Assembly (NCBI GenBank): GCA_963854735.1
Contig: OY978102.1
Location: 62,001 to 126,000, forward strand
Reading direction: 5' to 3'
Origin: Marvania coccoides
Lineage: Eukaryota > Chlorophyta > Trebouxiophyceae > Chlorellales > Chlorellaceae
Length of the DNA stretch: 64,000 nt
Part shown: positions 34,667 to 46,900 of the stretch, one piece after another
Position numbering within the stretch: the stretch's first letter is position 1
How the letters are laid out: every line of letters begins with the position of its first letter
Translations under genes and position numbers: made by a program
Notes under the pieces: generated by a model
What the model was told of the DNA's origin: nothing
Databases searched by the model: none
The model's input: only the letters and a program-made list of their open reading frames with translations

Positions 34667-35805
34667 TTAGAAATCCGAGCGCAGGTGGCCCATCATGGCC
34701 CCCTGCGCTGCCTTGAACCCTGCTGCGTACGCTGCGTTCCTCAGTGCATTCAGCTCCATCACAACGTCAGCACGCAGTTTCCGCAGCACGTCGCCGTCCA
34801 CCCCACTCAGCTCAACCCCCGTCGCGACAGCAGCTTTACCCACCACGATGTCAGTCACAGCATACACGTCACTCGCAGCACGCGCAGCAGCAGCAGCTGC
34901 AGCCGCCTTTGCCGCTTTCTCCGCCGCCTTCTTGTCCTCCCCACTCTTCTTCCCGCCCTTGCCAGCTGTTGCTGCTGCTGCTGCCTTAGGGGCCGCCGCT
35001 ACTGCTGCAGCTCGCGCTTCTGCCGCCCCTTCCTCACCTTCTTTCGAGACAATCGGCTTTGCTGCGTCCGCAATGTGCTTCAGATCGGGCGGGTTGTCGC
35101 GGTCGATCTTGGGGTCTGCTTCCAGGTCCACCCAGTGCGCCTCCCTCTTCAAATCCGCCAAAAAAGTCTCAAGCCCCACCGGGGACATCGCCAGCGAGGC
35201 AGTATTCTGCAGAGGATGCACGTAAAACGTGGCCTGTGCCTTCAACTTTCCATCCAGCAGCAGCACGACGTCGGTGGCAGAGGGATGCGCCACTGCCAGA
35301 GGGGTAACGCTGCCCAGAGCAACTCCTAAAACAGAGGGAAGAAGCTCGTCTGGGGCCATTCGCACGCCGCCTTTGCCGGCCCCCAGCCGCGCAGACAGCA
35401 CCTTGAGGTCGATTGTCGTGTCCGGGAGCGCTGAGACGATGTACAGCCGCCCCCTTTTATCCTGAAGACCGCAGAGCGGTGGCAGGGGAGAGATGGTCAG
35501 GAGAGGGACATTTTTAGCCGAGGAGAAGGAATGGAAGGGCATACCTTGAGAAACAGGTTCTTGGTGACGGATCCAGGTCTGTCTTTGAGTGCTGCTGCCT
35601 GCAGAGGAGAAAAACAAAATAGATGTGAAGAGAAAACAAAATGCAAAAAGGTTATCATTATTTTTTCCACGATGCGATTAAAATAACAAGTGCAGCGCAT
35701 TTATACGAGTGGCCTGACCTGCTCTTCGACAGTCATCGCTGCACTGTGGGTAGCGATCTCACAAGGCAGACCGAGCCGCTGAAATTGTGAGAGCAGCGCA
35801 TCCAT
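34667..35805 (-). CDS. YbaK/ProX-type prolyl-tRNA editing domain protein
   Basis: Three exons in transcript order, 35805-35719, 35598-35545, 35461-34667, giving 311 residues. Exons 1-2 and the start of 3 give the YbaK fold: THSAAMTVEEQ, then KNLFLKDKRGRLYIVSALPD, KVLSARLGAGKGGVRMAP, SVTPLAVAHPSATDVVLLLD and FYVHPLQNTASLAMSP. The K of KNLFLK and the conserved H-P-L-x-N-T are typical of free-standing prolyl-tRNA deacylases (PRORSD1), which remove alanine from mischarged tRNA-Pro. Odd feature: an Ala/Lys-rich linker (about 190-250) and about 60 further residues, starting DVYAVTDIVVGKAAVATG and ending in an Arg/Lys helix. These are not part of the normal domain, whose usual length is about 170. 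The extra end may bind tRNA. Start chosen at the first ATG that gives the fold. Confidence 0.85.
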
Positions 35806-37727
35806 TTTGGGCTTGCGAGGGGGCTATCGCCTTCCACCCAATTATTGATGTTTATTTAAGCTCGATGTCGAGACAAACAGCCCATAAAAGCTCGCCGTCA
35901 TTGCCTTCTCACGCCCAGCATTATTTTTCAAAATTTTAATGGGAACAGCTGTTCTTCATGTTTGTTACTATTGTGGAATTGCTCTTGCTGCTACCCCTCA
36001 GACAAAGAGGGCAACGGCTGTGGAGACATGTGCATCTCCTGGGCATTGAGTCAGTTTCATCCAGCCATTTGCGCGCGTTGCAGACACAATTGCCGCGACT
36101 GATTCATCCGCCTTCTGAGATGATTGGGTTTGTGCCAAAATGCGAGTGTATATTTTACAAGAACAAAGAAAAGAAGATATACGTCACTTCTGATCCATAA
36201 TGAAAAAAGGGAAGTCGCTATCTCAACATGGCTTTTTAAAGACAAAAACACCGTCTTCGATATTTGACAGTGGCGCCAAATGGAATTCGTTGATTACCAT
36301 GTTTATGAATATGCATAAACAGCCAAAAAGTACACTAGAGACTAAAAAAAGGGCAATGAGAGGAAATATACCTGTCGCTGGAAATGGGAAATAAGGGGCG
36401 GTAGAACAATAAACTGAAAAGAAGGAACAGAACGCGGAAATATTGGGAATGCTAACTAGATACGTATTGACAGTGTTAATATCGTCACTGCAAATTTGAA
36501 AAGTCGATCAACAGGTCACAAAAAAAAGTGTGAGTTTTGTATAGAGAGTGCCAGCTGGGAGGCGCCCATCGTCATCAGCCAATGAATGGGGATGAGCGCC
36601 TGCAAGCTGATCACTGGGATGTCTATATCATCTGCAAAAGAAGCATACCCGACCTTCAACATACTTGAAAACCGCCCTCCTCAAAAGCCATTTAAAGCCA
36701 ACCCGTGAGGAGGGGAAAAGGGGAGAAGGGGGGCTACAGAGCCGCCAAAAACGTGGCTTTCACACTGAGAAGTTGATTTGTAGCTGACCTGAAAAGCAGG
36801 GTGCCAAAAATAGCAAAAAAATTGGAAAATGCTGGCAATAGTTGCTGCATGTCAAAGTTTTGCCATCGACGAAAGAAAAATCCCAAGAAGAATAGCGGGG
36901 GACATTGTGCGACGGAAGATATTATAGTCTGGTAATATTATTGAATGAAAATGAACGCAAGCGAAACAAAGAGGGAAAAGGCAGAGAAGAAGTAGAATCT
37001 ATGAAGTAGAATCTATGGTCGCCAATAGCGCTGTCCTGGTGTATGATTGACCAGCGAGAGGGAAAATTGGAAAAGGGATGTCGAAATAAAGAAATGCCAC
37101 GGCATCATTGAAATTTCGATTCGTGGTGTGGGGTCGGCAGGAGTTTAATAGGGGTGGCCAGAGCCAAAAAGACCCGAGTAATATTATTGAGAAGGTGGCC
37201 AAAGTTTTGTCATAGACAGGAAGAAAACCAACGCGGGCGGTATTTCGTCCCCAAAAAAGAAAGAGGTAGATGAACAAATAATGGTTGTGGGATATAGCAC
37301 AAAAACAAAGGTGCGCAAAATGAGAGAGAAAAATTGGGGCCTTATTATGGTGTCAAGAGGTCGGTCAATGCAATGGCCCGGTCCCGAGAAGATGAATCAT
37401 TTCTAAAGCTGAAAAGAAGGCGAAGGTAAAAAAAAATCCGTCGCTGCCACTTCCCAAGGCGGCGACCCAACAAGGAAAAAAGAGAAGAGAAGAGCTAAAA
37501 AAGAGGGGGAAAGTAAAGAGAGGAGAGACGATAAAAAAGACAGATGCCAAGATATATGTGGGGGAAAACTCAGCAACGCAGGAGGATTTAAAAATACAAA
37601 CATGCCAACCCATTGGCTTTATAGTTTTAGTGTATAGGAAAACCAACATAACCATATAGTAAAACATCATGCTTGTGGCGAAAAAACACCCTTTTATCAA
37701 ACGTCCGGATGACGCCTCGTTCCTTGC
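35806..37727. other. Intergenic 1.9 kb, A/G-rich, no gene recognised
   Basis: The largest gene-poor gap. No frame is coding-like. It is purine-rich on the plus strand from about 36650 to 37550. Diverged repeated words occur, for example around 36850-36895 and 37195-37235 (both contain CAAAGTTTTG followed by GAC and A/G runs) and GTAATATTATTGA at 36930 and 37176, plus a direct repeat of AGTAGAATCTATG near 36990-37017. It may be a decayed mobile element. Confidence 0.45.
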
Positions 37728-38929
37728 TCACTTTCGCCGAGCGAAAGGGGCGGCCCTCTTGATGGGGCTGGCCTGGCCAGGCTGGTCTTCGTCCATAGCA
37801 ACAGCAGCGCTGTAGTTTGCGCTGCCCCGCTCTCCCAGGCTAGACACCGGGCGGCCCAGCAGACCCTCCAAGTTCATTGAGCTGCTGCCCACCTCGTATG
37901 ACCCCAGCCCTGCTCGCTGAGGAGCAGTGCTCTTGCGGGGGCGCTTCCTGGGGGTGAGCTGGTCATGTTCATCGGCGGAAGAAGACTTTTTCTCCGGGAT
38001 GGGAGCAGGAGGAGCAGCGACCACTGGCAAGCTGGCAGCAGGGGGCTTGGGCAGCCTCGCGGGAGGCGCCTGTAGCTTGGCTTGCGCCTTCTCCTTCTCC
38101 GCCAGTTTGGCGCTCTCTTGGGGGTCAAGAAAATCGCGGAAAGACAGCTCACGAGCGCGGGGCATGTGGAACCTACCGAGGCCCCCCGCTGCAGCAGGTG
38201 ACACAGGGGACGCGCCGCTGGACAGAGGCGAGATGGGGGCCTGAGGGATCTTTACGGGGGTGGAGAAGGGCAGCAGCCGCTGCACCGGGGGCATCAGCAC
38301 GCGCGGTGACCCCCCTGCCGGGGGAGAAGAGCCCGCCAGCTTGGAGGGGGAGCCGTTGGGCGAGGATCCTCGGGGCGTGGACAGCACGCTGCCGTTTCCG
38401 GTGAGCCTGACGCTGCGTGGGGAGCGCATCCCCACCATTCTGATGGGACTCATCATGGACGGAGACTTAGGGGAGTGGGGAGACACTCGAGGGGTGCCAG
38501 TGGGGGTCCGCATCGCCGCGTTATTGGCGGTGTTGCCGGCAGACATCGGACTCGACAGGCTGAGCGCGTCAAACCTGAAGATCCGCTGCGGGGAAGTCGC
38601 CGAGGCATTGTTGTTGTTAGCGTCTTGCGAGTCCGAGTGAGGGGTGTTGGGCTCGGGCTCAGTGGCGGCGCTGGTGTCGGAGGTGGCCAAGGTGGGGAGG
38701 CGCAGGCGCTTGAAGGCCTGAGAGGCCTGTTGGGTGGCGCAGGAGCGGTCAGAATCGCCGTCTTGGTTGTCGCCGGCGGGGCACACGCCAGGGGAGGCCT
38801 CCTTGGACGCCAAGACCTACAGTACGGAACGGATGATGAGGGTTTAGCTAAAAAAAGGCGTTGACAATGTAGAAATTCAATTATATCTACCTGTGCCAGC
38901 GACAGAGGAGGTATTACCGATGGGTGCAT
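37728..38929 (-). CDS. Ser/Pro-rich nuclear protein, many SP/TP sites
   Basis: Two exons in transcript order, 38929-38891 and 38816-37728, giving 375 residues. I do not recognise the family. About two-thirds of the protein is disordered and packed with S-P and T-P dipeptides (for example RTPTGTPRVSPHSPKSP and NGSPSKLAGSSPPAGGSP), typical of proline-directed kinase substrates such as cyclin-dependent kinase targets. LTPRKRPRKS is a likely nuclear localisation signal; ARELSFRDFLDPQ and EKEKAQAKLQ look like a short helical binding element. The start codon comes from a 13-codon exon joined in frame across a good GTAGAT/TAG intron. Function could be in cell-cycle or transcription control, but this is a guess from composition only. 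Confidence 0.6.
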
Positions 38930-40177
38930 CGCGTTCAGAAGCGGGAAGCTTTAGTTGGGGAATGGGGGCTCCGCACCGTGGCTGGAAGGGTTCAAAGATG
39001 AAATCTTGGGTGGTTCTGCGGGGAGGGAGGGAAGGAGAGGGAGCAAATGAGAAGGTGTGGTGTCGGGATTAAGTGAATAATCGTAAGGCTGCGACGGCCC
39101 CAAAAGGATGAAACTGGCGAACAGAAGAAGGCCAAAATATTTATTTGGCACAATTGTGGAGGTGCTTCCGGCCGGGGACCCCAACAAGAGCGAAAAAAAC
39201 CTTCCCGCCCCCGAAGTATAGAATGAGCCCACCACAGATACAGCTACACCCCGTTCCGGCTCACTTTAATTTAAATTCTTGGAAGACTTCCAGGTGAAAG
39301 CAGCGTTACACTGCACACAGGGTGACGATTGAGAAATATATACGGGTTGTCTCGGATGAAGCTCTAACGACACAAAAACATGCTGAGCGGCGGGTTATGC
39401 GGGGTATCAGCACACCACTGATATAAAATATATAGCATTCGGGATCTATTTGGGCCTGTAGCTTCTAGTCCTTCCCGCGGGCGGTTCTGCTTTTCTTTCT
39501 TCTACTCGGTCATGTCTCTTGTTGTGATGCGTTTCACGATTCTGCTTCCCGGAATCGCCTTAGTTGATTTGGTTTAAGCCGCTATGGTGTTGCTACAGTA
39601 AGAAAAGGGGCCAGCGCCCAGTTTTCGACGTCATTCTTGTATGTGATCTTCGAACAATTATTTCCTTTTCTGAGCGAACCAGCGTCGCCTGTCAGGTTTC
39701 GTATTATTTGTTCGTGAATATTAATCAACCCAGGAGACTGTATCCAACGCATTGCCATAAAATATGGGGCAAGAACAATAGGTGGTCATAATAATTTCAA
39801 ATAACGGAATTGAATTGTTATAAAGAAGTCAGGTCTTAAAATCTTAGATGAGGTGCTCTTGTTTGAAGGGGCCAATTTAGCTGCGCTTAGAGGGAATCCG
39901 TGTGCAAGCACACTCATGAGTTGTGTTCGCATCGCGTTGCATCACTCGCTGAAAAGGCGCGATTTCTCGCCCTGCTGGGGCCGGAAATCCGATCTTGAAG
40001 GCCTCAGGAAGCAGAATATGCGCGCTGTATATGCTGGACCTGGTACCCACTAACACTCCAACTTGTTTATTGCATATTTTTTTAATTTAGGGGGCTAAAT
40101 TATTCTCGATATTAATGCTATTTAAAAACTATTTTCACCAGCATCGCCCTTCCCATCAACATCACCCATCACCCAAG
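38930..40177. other. Intergenic 1.2 kb, no gene recognised
   Basis: Divergent upstream region of the Ser/Pro-rich gene and of the peroxiredoxin gene. No coding frame or structured RNA recognised. Confidence 0.5.
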
Positions 40178-41327
40178 ATGCCTTGCCAGATCGGAAAGCA
40201 GGGTATGCTCACTGCGGAATTTTCGCAAAATTGCTTCGATTGTTTGATCTGCCGCCCTCTCTTGAAATTAATGCGGCCTTTCCCTGCCTCTAATGCACAT
40301 GAAACCAATGCGCTAATGACCCTCCAACGATGTTCATTCTGTGCAGCCCCTGCGTTTACCGCCCAGGCTGTGATCGATGGCGACTTCAAAACCGTCTCCC
40401 TGAGCGACTACAAGGGGAAGTGAGTGCCACACACGCTACCCAAAAACCGTTGGGCTGAGATCAACGCGCATTGCGCCCATCTATGCTTTCGCAAAATTCG
40501 TTCAATCTTCTGGCTGCAATCGACGCACTACTAACTTCCGATTTCTTGCCCCCTAGGTACGTGGTGCTGTTCTTCTACCCCCTGGACTGGACCTTCGTCT
40601 GCCCCACCGAGATCATCGCCTTCAGCGACCGCATTGAGGACTTTAAGAAGATCGGCGTGGAGGTGCTGGGCTGCTCCGTTGACTCGGCCTTCTCCCACCT
40701 CCACTGGATCAACACCCCCCGCAACAAGGGTGGGCTGGGCGGCCTCAAGTACCCACTGCTGGCTGACCTCACCAAGTCCATCTCCAAGGACTACGAGGTA
40801 AAAATCCTTAATGACCATTTTGAGACCGTTGAACATGTGAATTATTTTATTTTTTAAATTAAATTGCAAATTTAAATAATAACTATATGCATATACTATA
40901 TTGTTCATTGCAGGTATTGATCGAGGAGGGAGACAACGCCGGTGAGAGCAGATTTTATTTAATTTTTAATTGCAAGAGTTTTCGACTAGAATCAGAATGG
41001 TCTTATCACTGATATAACAGAGTAATGGACGTCTATTGCCTGTTAAATTAAATATATGTTCACCCTTTTTCTTGTATATTTTATGTTTATTTCTTTTTAG
41101 GCGTTGCGCTGCGCGGTCTGTTCATCATCTCCCCCGACGGCACCCTCCGCCAGAAGACCGTGAACGACCTCCCAGTGGGCCGCTCCGTCGACGAGACCCT
41201 GCGCCTGCTCACCGCCTTCCAGTTCACGGACGAGCATGGCGAAGTCTGCCCCGCCAACTGGACGCCTGGAGCCGACACCATCAAGCCCAGCGTCAAGGAG
41301 TCCGAGGAGTACTTCTCCAAGCAGTGA
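40178..41327 (+). CDS. Typical 2-Cys peroxiredoxin, cytosolic form
   Basis: Five exons, 40178-40202, 40347-40419, 40557-40797, 40914-40941, 41101-41327, giving 197 residues, the normal length. Blocks: [48 protein letters not shown] (peroxidatic Cys), [22 protein letters not shown] and [10 protein letters not shown] (resolving Cys), and a C-terminal SEEYFSKQ with a GGLG and a YF motif, the marks of an eukaryotic-type enzyme sensitive to over-oxidation. It reduces hydrogen peroxide with thioredoxin as donor. Without a leader it is probably cytosolic; the plastid form should be a separate gene. Exons 1 (25 nt) and 4 (28 nt) are very small, and all junctions keep phase. Confidence 0.95.
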
Positions 41328-41573
41328 AAAATGATGCAATTAAAATCTATCATATTTTTTACTGCATGCATTGATACATCGCCCCCTTTAATTCTTTTTT
41401 ATAGAGCTCCCAATATAACAGTTCTTTCTCAGTGGCATTCTTTCATATTGTAACCCTTTATTTTGTTTGTACAGAGAGTCATTCATTCATTTATTTCTTG
41501 AGGAAGGCAGCGTATGCAATGAAAATAAGAAAAAAATAAGCGGTATCGCTTATGTTGCTGCAGTAATAATAAT

Positions 41574-43911
41574 TCATATCGCAAGATCCGCAAGCTCGCC
41601 CCAGCTACGCCCAGTCTGCATCCGCACTCTCAGCGGCACAGTCAGCTCGACCACCCCCTCCATGGCCTCTCGCACAGCAGCAGCCACCCTGGGCAGCTCA
41701 CTGGCCGCCACCTCGAACACAAGCTCGTCATGGATTTCCTGCAGGAAGAGATTAAAAAAAAAAAAAAAATGAGAATGAGAATTACTACATGCAGGTATCA
41801 ACGCCCAATCAATTTTGAGTTTAATAGCACTAAACATATATACTTGCCATCACCAGCCTTCCCACTGCTCTGCCCTCGCTGTCAGTCACTCCCGCAACCG
41901 CCTTTGCAGCAGCCACCATGGCAGACTTCGCCACGTCGGCAGCGCTACCCTGGCACACGGTGTTGACCGCCTGGCGCTCCATGCGAGCTCGAACTTCCCG
42001 GCCCAGCGGCGCCGTCCCTGCCCTCTCCCCAGGCGAAGGACCCAGCTTGCGCACGCGCCCCTTGAGCGTGCGCACCTCTCCGGTCTGTCTCACCGACTCA
42101 TGCACGTCTTTTATCCACCGTTTCACCCCTGGGATGGTTTTAAGAAAGGCGGAGGCCATGGCGGCCGCCTCGTTCTCAACGCCTGCGCCAGTCAGCCCCA
42201 GATCGCGCGCCAAGCTGGCGCAGCCCTGCACATAAAAAGTGAGGCAGATATACGGTGAGAATACTTAACTGATTCATAAATAAGGCATCAAGTATGAAGC
42301 AGAAAAGAAAATAAAACAATAAAATGCTGCTAATTAGCAGTCCGTTATAACGGATATCTCTCCTGCTTCAAAAAATAGAAATATAACTTGCAAACCTTGC
42401 CATAGATGATGCCGTACACCATCTTCTTTACGCGATCGCGCTGCTGGCGGCTCACCACCTGCGGCGGCGTCTTCAGCCACACCCCCGCCAGGCCAACAAA
42501 TGGGTCGGCAGCACCATCGCCCAGCATGCCCATCAGCGTAGGGTCCCCACTCATGTGCGCCAACAAGCGCAGCTCCAGCTGACGGTAGTCGGCAGATAGC
42601 AGCACCCGGCCGGGGGGGGCGATGAACGCTCGTCTAAGGTTGTGCGCGACCGGCTGCCGACTCTTCTCATCTGCCATGTACTGCGCGGGCTTGGGCACAG
42701 TATGAAGATTGGAAAAATCCATGGTGAGCCGCCCCGTCCCCGCGGTGGTGTGGTGGTAGTTGCCAGCGATGACGCACTGCTGGCGCTGGTGCCGTGTACC
42801 GGGCGGCGTCCTTTCTTGCACCGCTGCGCCCAGTTCCTCGCAGTACTGTAGAACCTTGGACAGGGTGCGGAACTCGGAGATCCAGCGTGGCATGGGCACG
42901 TGCGGGTAGGCGGCAGCCAGCTCCTCCAGGACCTCAGCCCGCGTTGAGAAGCTGCCCCCTCGCACAGGCACGGCCGAGGGCGGCGGAGCTAGGCCCAGGC
43001 GCTTGAACAGAACCTCCGAACAGTCGAAAGGGTTGGTGAGGTCGAACGTACCGTCGGCTGCGGCCGCGGTGAGCCGCGTCAGCTCCTCGATGCGGCGTCG
43101 GAGCCCTGGTGCTTCATCAGCAAAGACCGAGGGGTCTACCTCCACACCAGAGGTCTCTAACGCCACCAACAGCGGAATCAGAGGCATCTCTGTGTGGGTC
43201 AGCGCCTCCAGCGCCCCGCGTGCCTGCAGGTCCGGCCGCAGCCGCTGCTCAAAGGCGGCCAGCGAGGCGGCGGCATGGCGGCACGTGGTCACCTGCTTTT
43301 GAGTGGCCTGATGTGGGCCCGACTGCAGCTTGGACAGCTTGGCGGCGGCCACGGGGCCCAAACAGTGCGCTGCGAGGGTCTCCGCGGTGAAGGGCTGCGC
43401 GGAAGAGGAGGATTTTCCTCGACTGGCGTTGCTGGCCCCGCCGGCCGCCGCCACAGCCACCAGGTGCGACTGCTGCGCCAGCGGGGTGGCGTCAGACAGC
43501 CGGGAGTCTTCGGGGGTGAGCACGAACGCGGCCACGCGGACGTCCACCAGTGGTGGCGCCAGGACCAGCGGCACTGCCGGCGAGGCAAAAGCTCCTCTTG
43601 CTGTCGAAAAAGAGGCGTTGGACTCCCGCCAGGAGGCGGCCACCCAGGGAGCGCCCAGGGCAGCAGGGCCGTGCGCGTTTGCCAGCGCACTCATCTGCCC
43701 CCTCAGGTCAAACGTGACTTTCTCCAGCAAAGTGCTAGAAAACAGCCTCGCCAGCTCCACTTCCAGCTCGGCCCTGCCACCATAGCCGCCATTTAATACA
43801 GCAGCAGTGGGGGCAGGGAGGCACACGTAGGCCGCCTGCCCAGGCCGCCAGGCGAGCGCCACACCGTGCAGCGTCGGCAAAGCCGCAGTTGCGCTGCTCT
43901 GCTGCTGCTGT

Positions 43912-43942
<31 letters not shown>

Positions 43943-46900
43943 GGAGAGGAGAGAGGACCAGCTGCTTCGCCGTTCTGGGAGCGGCTGGGACCACCAGCCC
44001 TGGGGGTAGAGCGGGCTTGGAGGTCGCCAAGATTGGCGCGTCAATGTCGAGCTGGAAAGCGTAGCGGGCGTAGCTCCCTTCCAGCAGCGTCCTCAGCGCA
44101 GCCACCTGGCGAGCCCGAGTGACCAGAACGACGCCCTCCTGACCTCCAAACTCCCACTCGTCGGGCGCCAGGCAGGGCTCGGCCGCGGCTACTGGCTTGG
44201 GGGCAGCAGCAGCTGGGTTGTTGGCGGGTAGCGAAGATTTTGGCATTGCTAAAGTCGAAGGCGCCACGTGGTGCTTCTGAGGTGGTAATACGCCGGTGGA
44301 GATGGAGCGGGGCGGCGCTGGCGCTGATTTTGACGTGGCAACCAGGGGCTTGGAAGAGGCCCCAGATACTTCAGTCGTTGCAGCAGGGCAGGGCAGCAAA
44401 GAGGAAGCGGGAACAGCAGCAGAAGGAGGAGCGGTGCCATTGCCATTCGCAGCGGCAGCGGCAGCCGCAGCAACCACGCCATAATCCAGCGTTGGCTGAT
44501 ACTCCAGCTGCCGCTGCTGTTGCTGGTCCCAGGGGAGGCGGCTGGTAGCTGCCGCGGCGGTGGGCAGAGGAGCATTCGTGCACAGCCCGTATGGATCATC
44601 CACTGCCCTCCCGCCCCCTTCCTCCCCAATTCCCGCAGCCTCTTTCCCCGCGCCAGCCAGGTTGAGCGCCGCATCTGCCGCCTCCCGCAGCGTCCCGGCC
44701 CGCCGCGACAGCAGCTCCTTAGCGCCCCGCACGATGCGCCCCGCCTGCATCTTCAGGCTGGCGCGCTGCTCCGCGGAGAGCTGCTGGCTGGTGCGCCCCG
44801 CCCGCAGCGCCTCCAGCACCCGCTCCGAGTCTTCCAAAGCTGCGATGATCTCAGGCGCCCTTAGCCCCGCTTTGTACAGCAGCCGGGCGGTGTAGGCCTG
44901 AACGAAGGGGATCTCCAGCAGGCACAGCACCTCTGGGCGCACTCCGTGAAGCACCCGCGCCTGGAACTTGGTGATCAGCACCTCAAGGTCGTGGTAGCCC
45001 ATGCGCTCGCAGAAGGCCGCCACCATGCCTGCATGGCGACAGGCGCGCTCCTGCAGGTCCTGCATCACCGAGCGCTCCATGCCGTACTTCTGCTTGACCT
45101 CCTCCGGCGATTTTTCGTCCAGCAGGTCGGACAGAATGAGGGCGGCCCAAAACCGACGAGAGATGCGCTCCTGTATTTTATTTTAGGGTAAGAACAAGCA
45201 GAGGGAGTTAGAAAACTAAATATTCAACCACAACATCAAGGTGTAAATATGCAGTACAGATTGGTCTTAAGAAGCGACATGAACTATTTTAACAACTACT
45301 CGCAGGTTCGCTCTGTTGGCCTCCACCCATGGATGCCCCCCTCAGGGCCGTCCCCATGGCCTGCGCCTGCACGTACGCCCTATCCAGCCCCACCAGCGAC
45401 GCCACGTTCGCCTCGGGCCGCTCTAGCGTGGGGATGTAGTGATAAAGCCGCCGCCAGTCCGGCAGAATGTCCAACGTGGCTGGCACGCACAAGTAAGCCA
45501 GGTGCAGCTCGGTGGTGAGCACAAACGACTCTCGCGCGCGCTTCAGGTCGGTGCGGATGCTCAAGCAAATCTCGGGGGGCAGCCCTGAGGCCATGGCGGC
45601 TCTGCCGAAGGGCGTGGGTAGGTATGTCTGGGACGGTTTGTCCCAGTACACGAAGCCGTGGTCCTCCTGGCCCAGCCACTTGAGGGCAGCAATGGTGGCG
45701 GAGGAGACGATCTTGTAGTCGTTGGTGACCGACAGCAGCGTGCACCTGGGAGAAAAAAAGGGCAATACAAGGGGGAGATGGAGGTGAGAACAAATAAATA
45801 CAATTTTACACTGGGCATATGAAAAAAGTTAAGCCATTTTATTGGAAAGTACTGTAGAACACCATGTACATGGAAAAAAATATATATATATATATATATA
45901 TGTATTGAGGACAGTAAAATATTTAAATTGACTCACTTGATGTAGCGATCTATGTCCTCAGGCGAGGCCACCGCCCCCGAGGCCACCACCTCCAGCATCG
46001 CGCGCTTCATCCCGCGCTTGTCCTCAGTCAGGCAGCTCCTGATGGGCTCCGGCGCCGCCCGCATCAGCTCCTCCAGCCGGTTTACCGAGACATCCCTCAC
46101 CGTCACTAGGTAGGCTTCCCCGCTGTCGTCAATCCCAGCACGCCCAGCACGCCCCACCATCTGCCGGTACTTGGTCGCGTCCAGCAGGTTCTGAGGCCTG
46201 CCCACGTATGGGTGCCGAAAAATGACCCGCCGCGCCGGCAGGTTCACGCCAGCTGCCAGCGTGGATGTTGCGCACAGCACAGACACCGCCCCGCACCGGA
46301 ACGCAGCCTCCACCAGCTCCCGCTCCTCAGAGGCCAGACCCGCGTGGTGAAACGCCACGCCGCGGGCCACAAAGTCCGGCAGCTCGGAAGAGCTGTTGTG
46401 AGTGGTGTTATGGGCGGCCAGAGCGCTCACAAGGGCTGCCCTGGTGACCGGACGGGGCAGAATGGCGGCCAGCGCGCTGTCGGGCGGGGGGGTCCACTGC
46501 CGCGGCCGCTCATGGACGTCGATGAGGTCCGCCAGGAGCCTGGCGGTGGCGGCGCAGGCGGCCCGGGTTGCGCAGAACACCAGCACTGAGTGGCCACTTG
46601 CCACCGTCTCTGAAGCTAGCCAGGCCACCCCGTTGGGGTCGCGCCTGGCCCAGTCGTCGGAGGGCGCGATGGTGCGCACCGTGGCGCCGTGTTCGTCCCG
46701 AATGTCGGTGCCCACTTTGAGGAAGTGGTGCAGCGGGACGGGGCGATAGTCAGTGACAAATAACTGGAAGAAAGAAATGAAGAAAGAAAGAATTAAATAG
46801 CGTGTGAAACATTCTGTACGAAATGTGGGTGAGGGTGAAAGAGTTTAATACGCATTCGAGACAGGAAGTGAAGATGAAATAACCCTATTTAAAATTTGAA

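Noticed and set aside
34489..34716. Short plus-strand frame ending in a possible splice donor
   Set aside because: No downstream exon fits, and it overlaps the 3' end of the YbaK gene on the other strand.
36000..37700. Search for a long terminal repeat or transposase in the largest gap
   Set aside because: No terminal repeats or transposase motifs; only weak internal similarity.
41815..45191. Multiple plus-strand frames opposite the POLQ polymerase exons
   Set aside because: Antisense shadows of a GC-rich exon; motifs A-C are on the minus strand.
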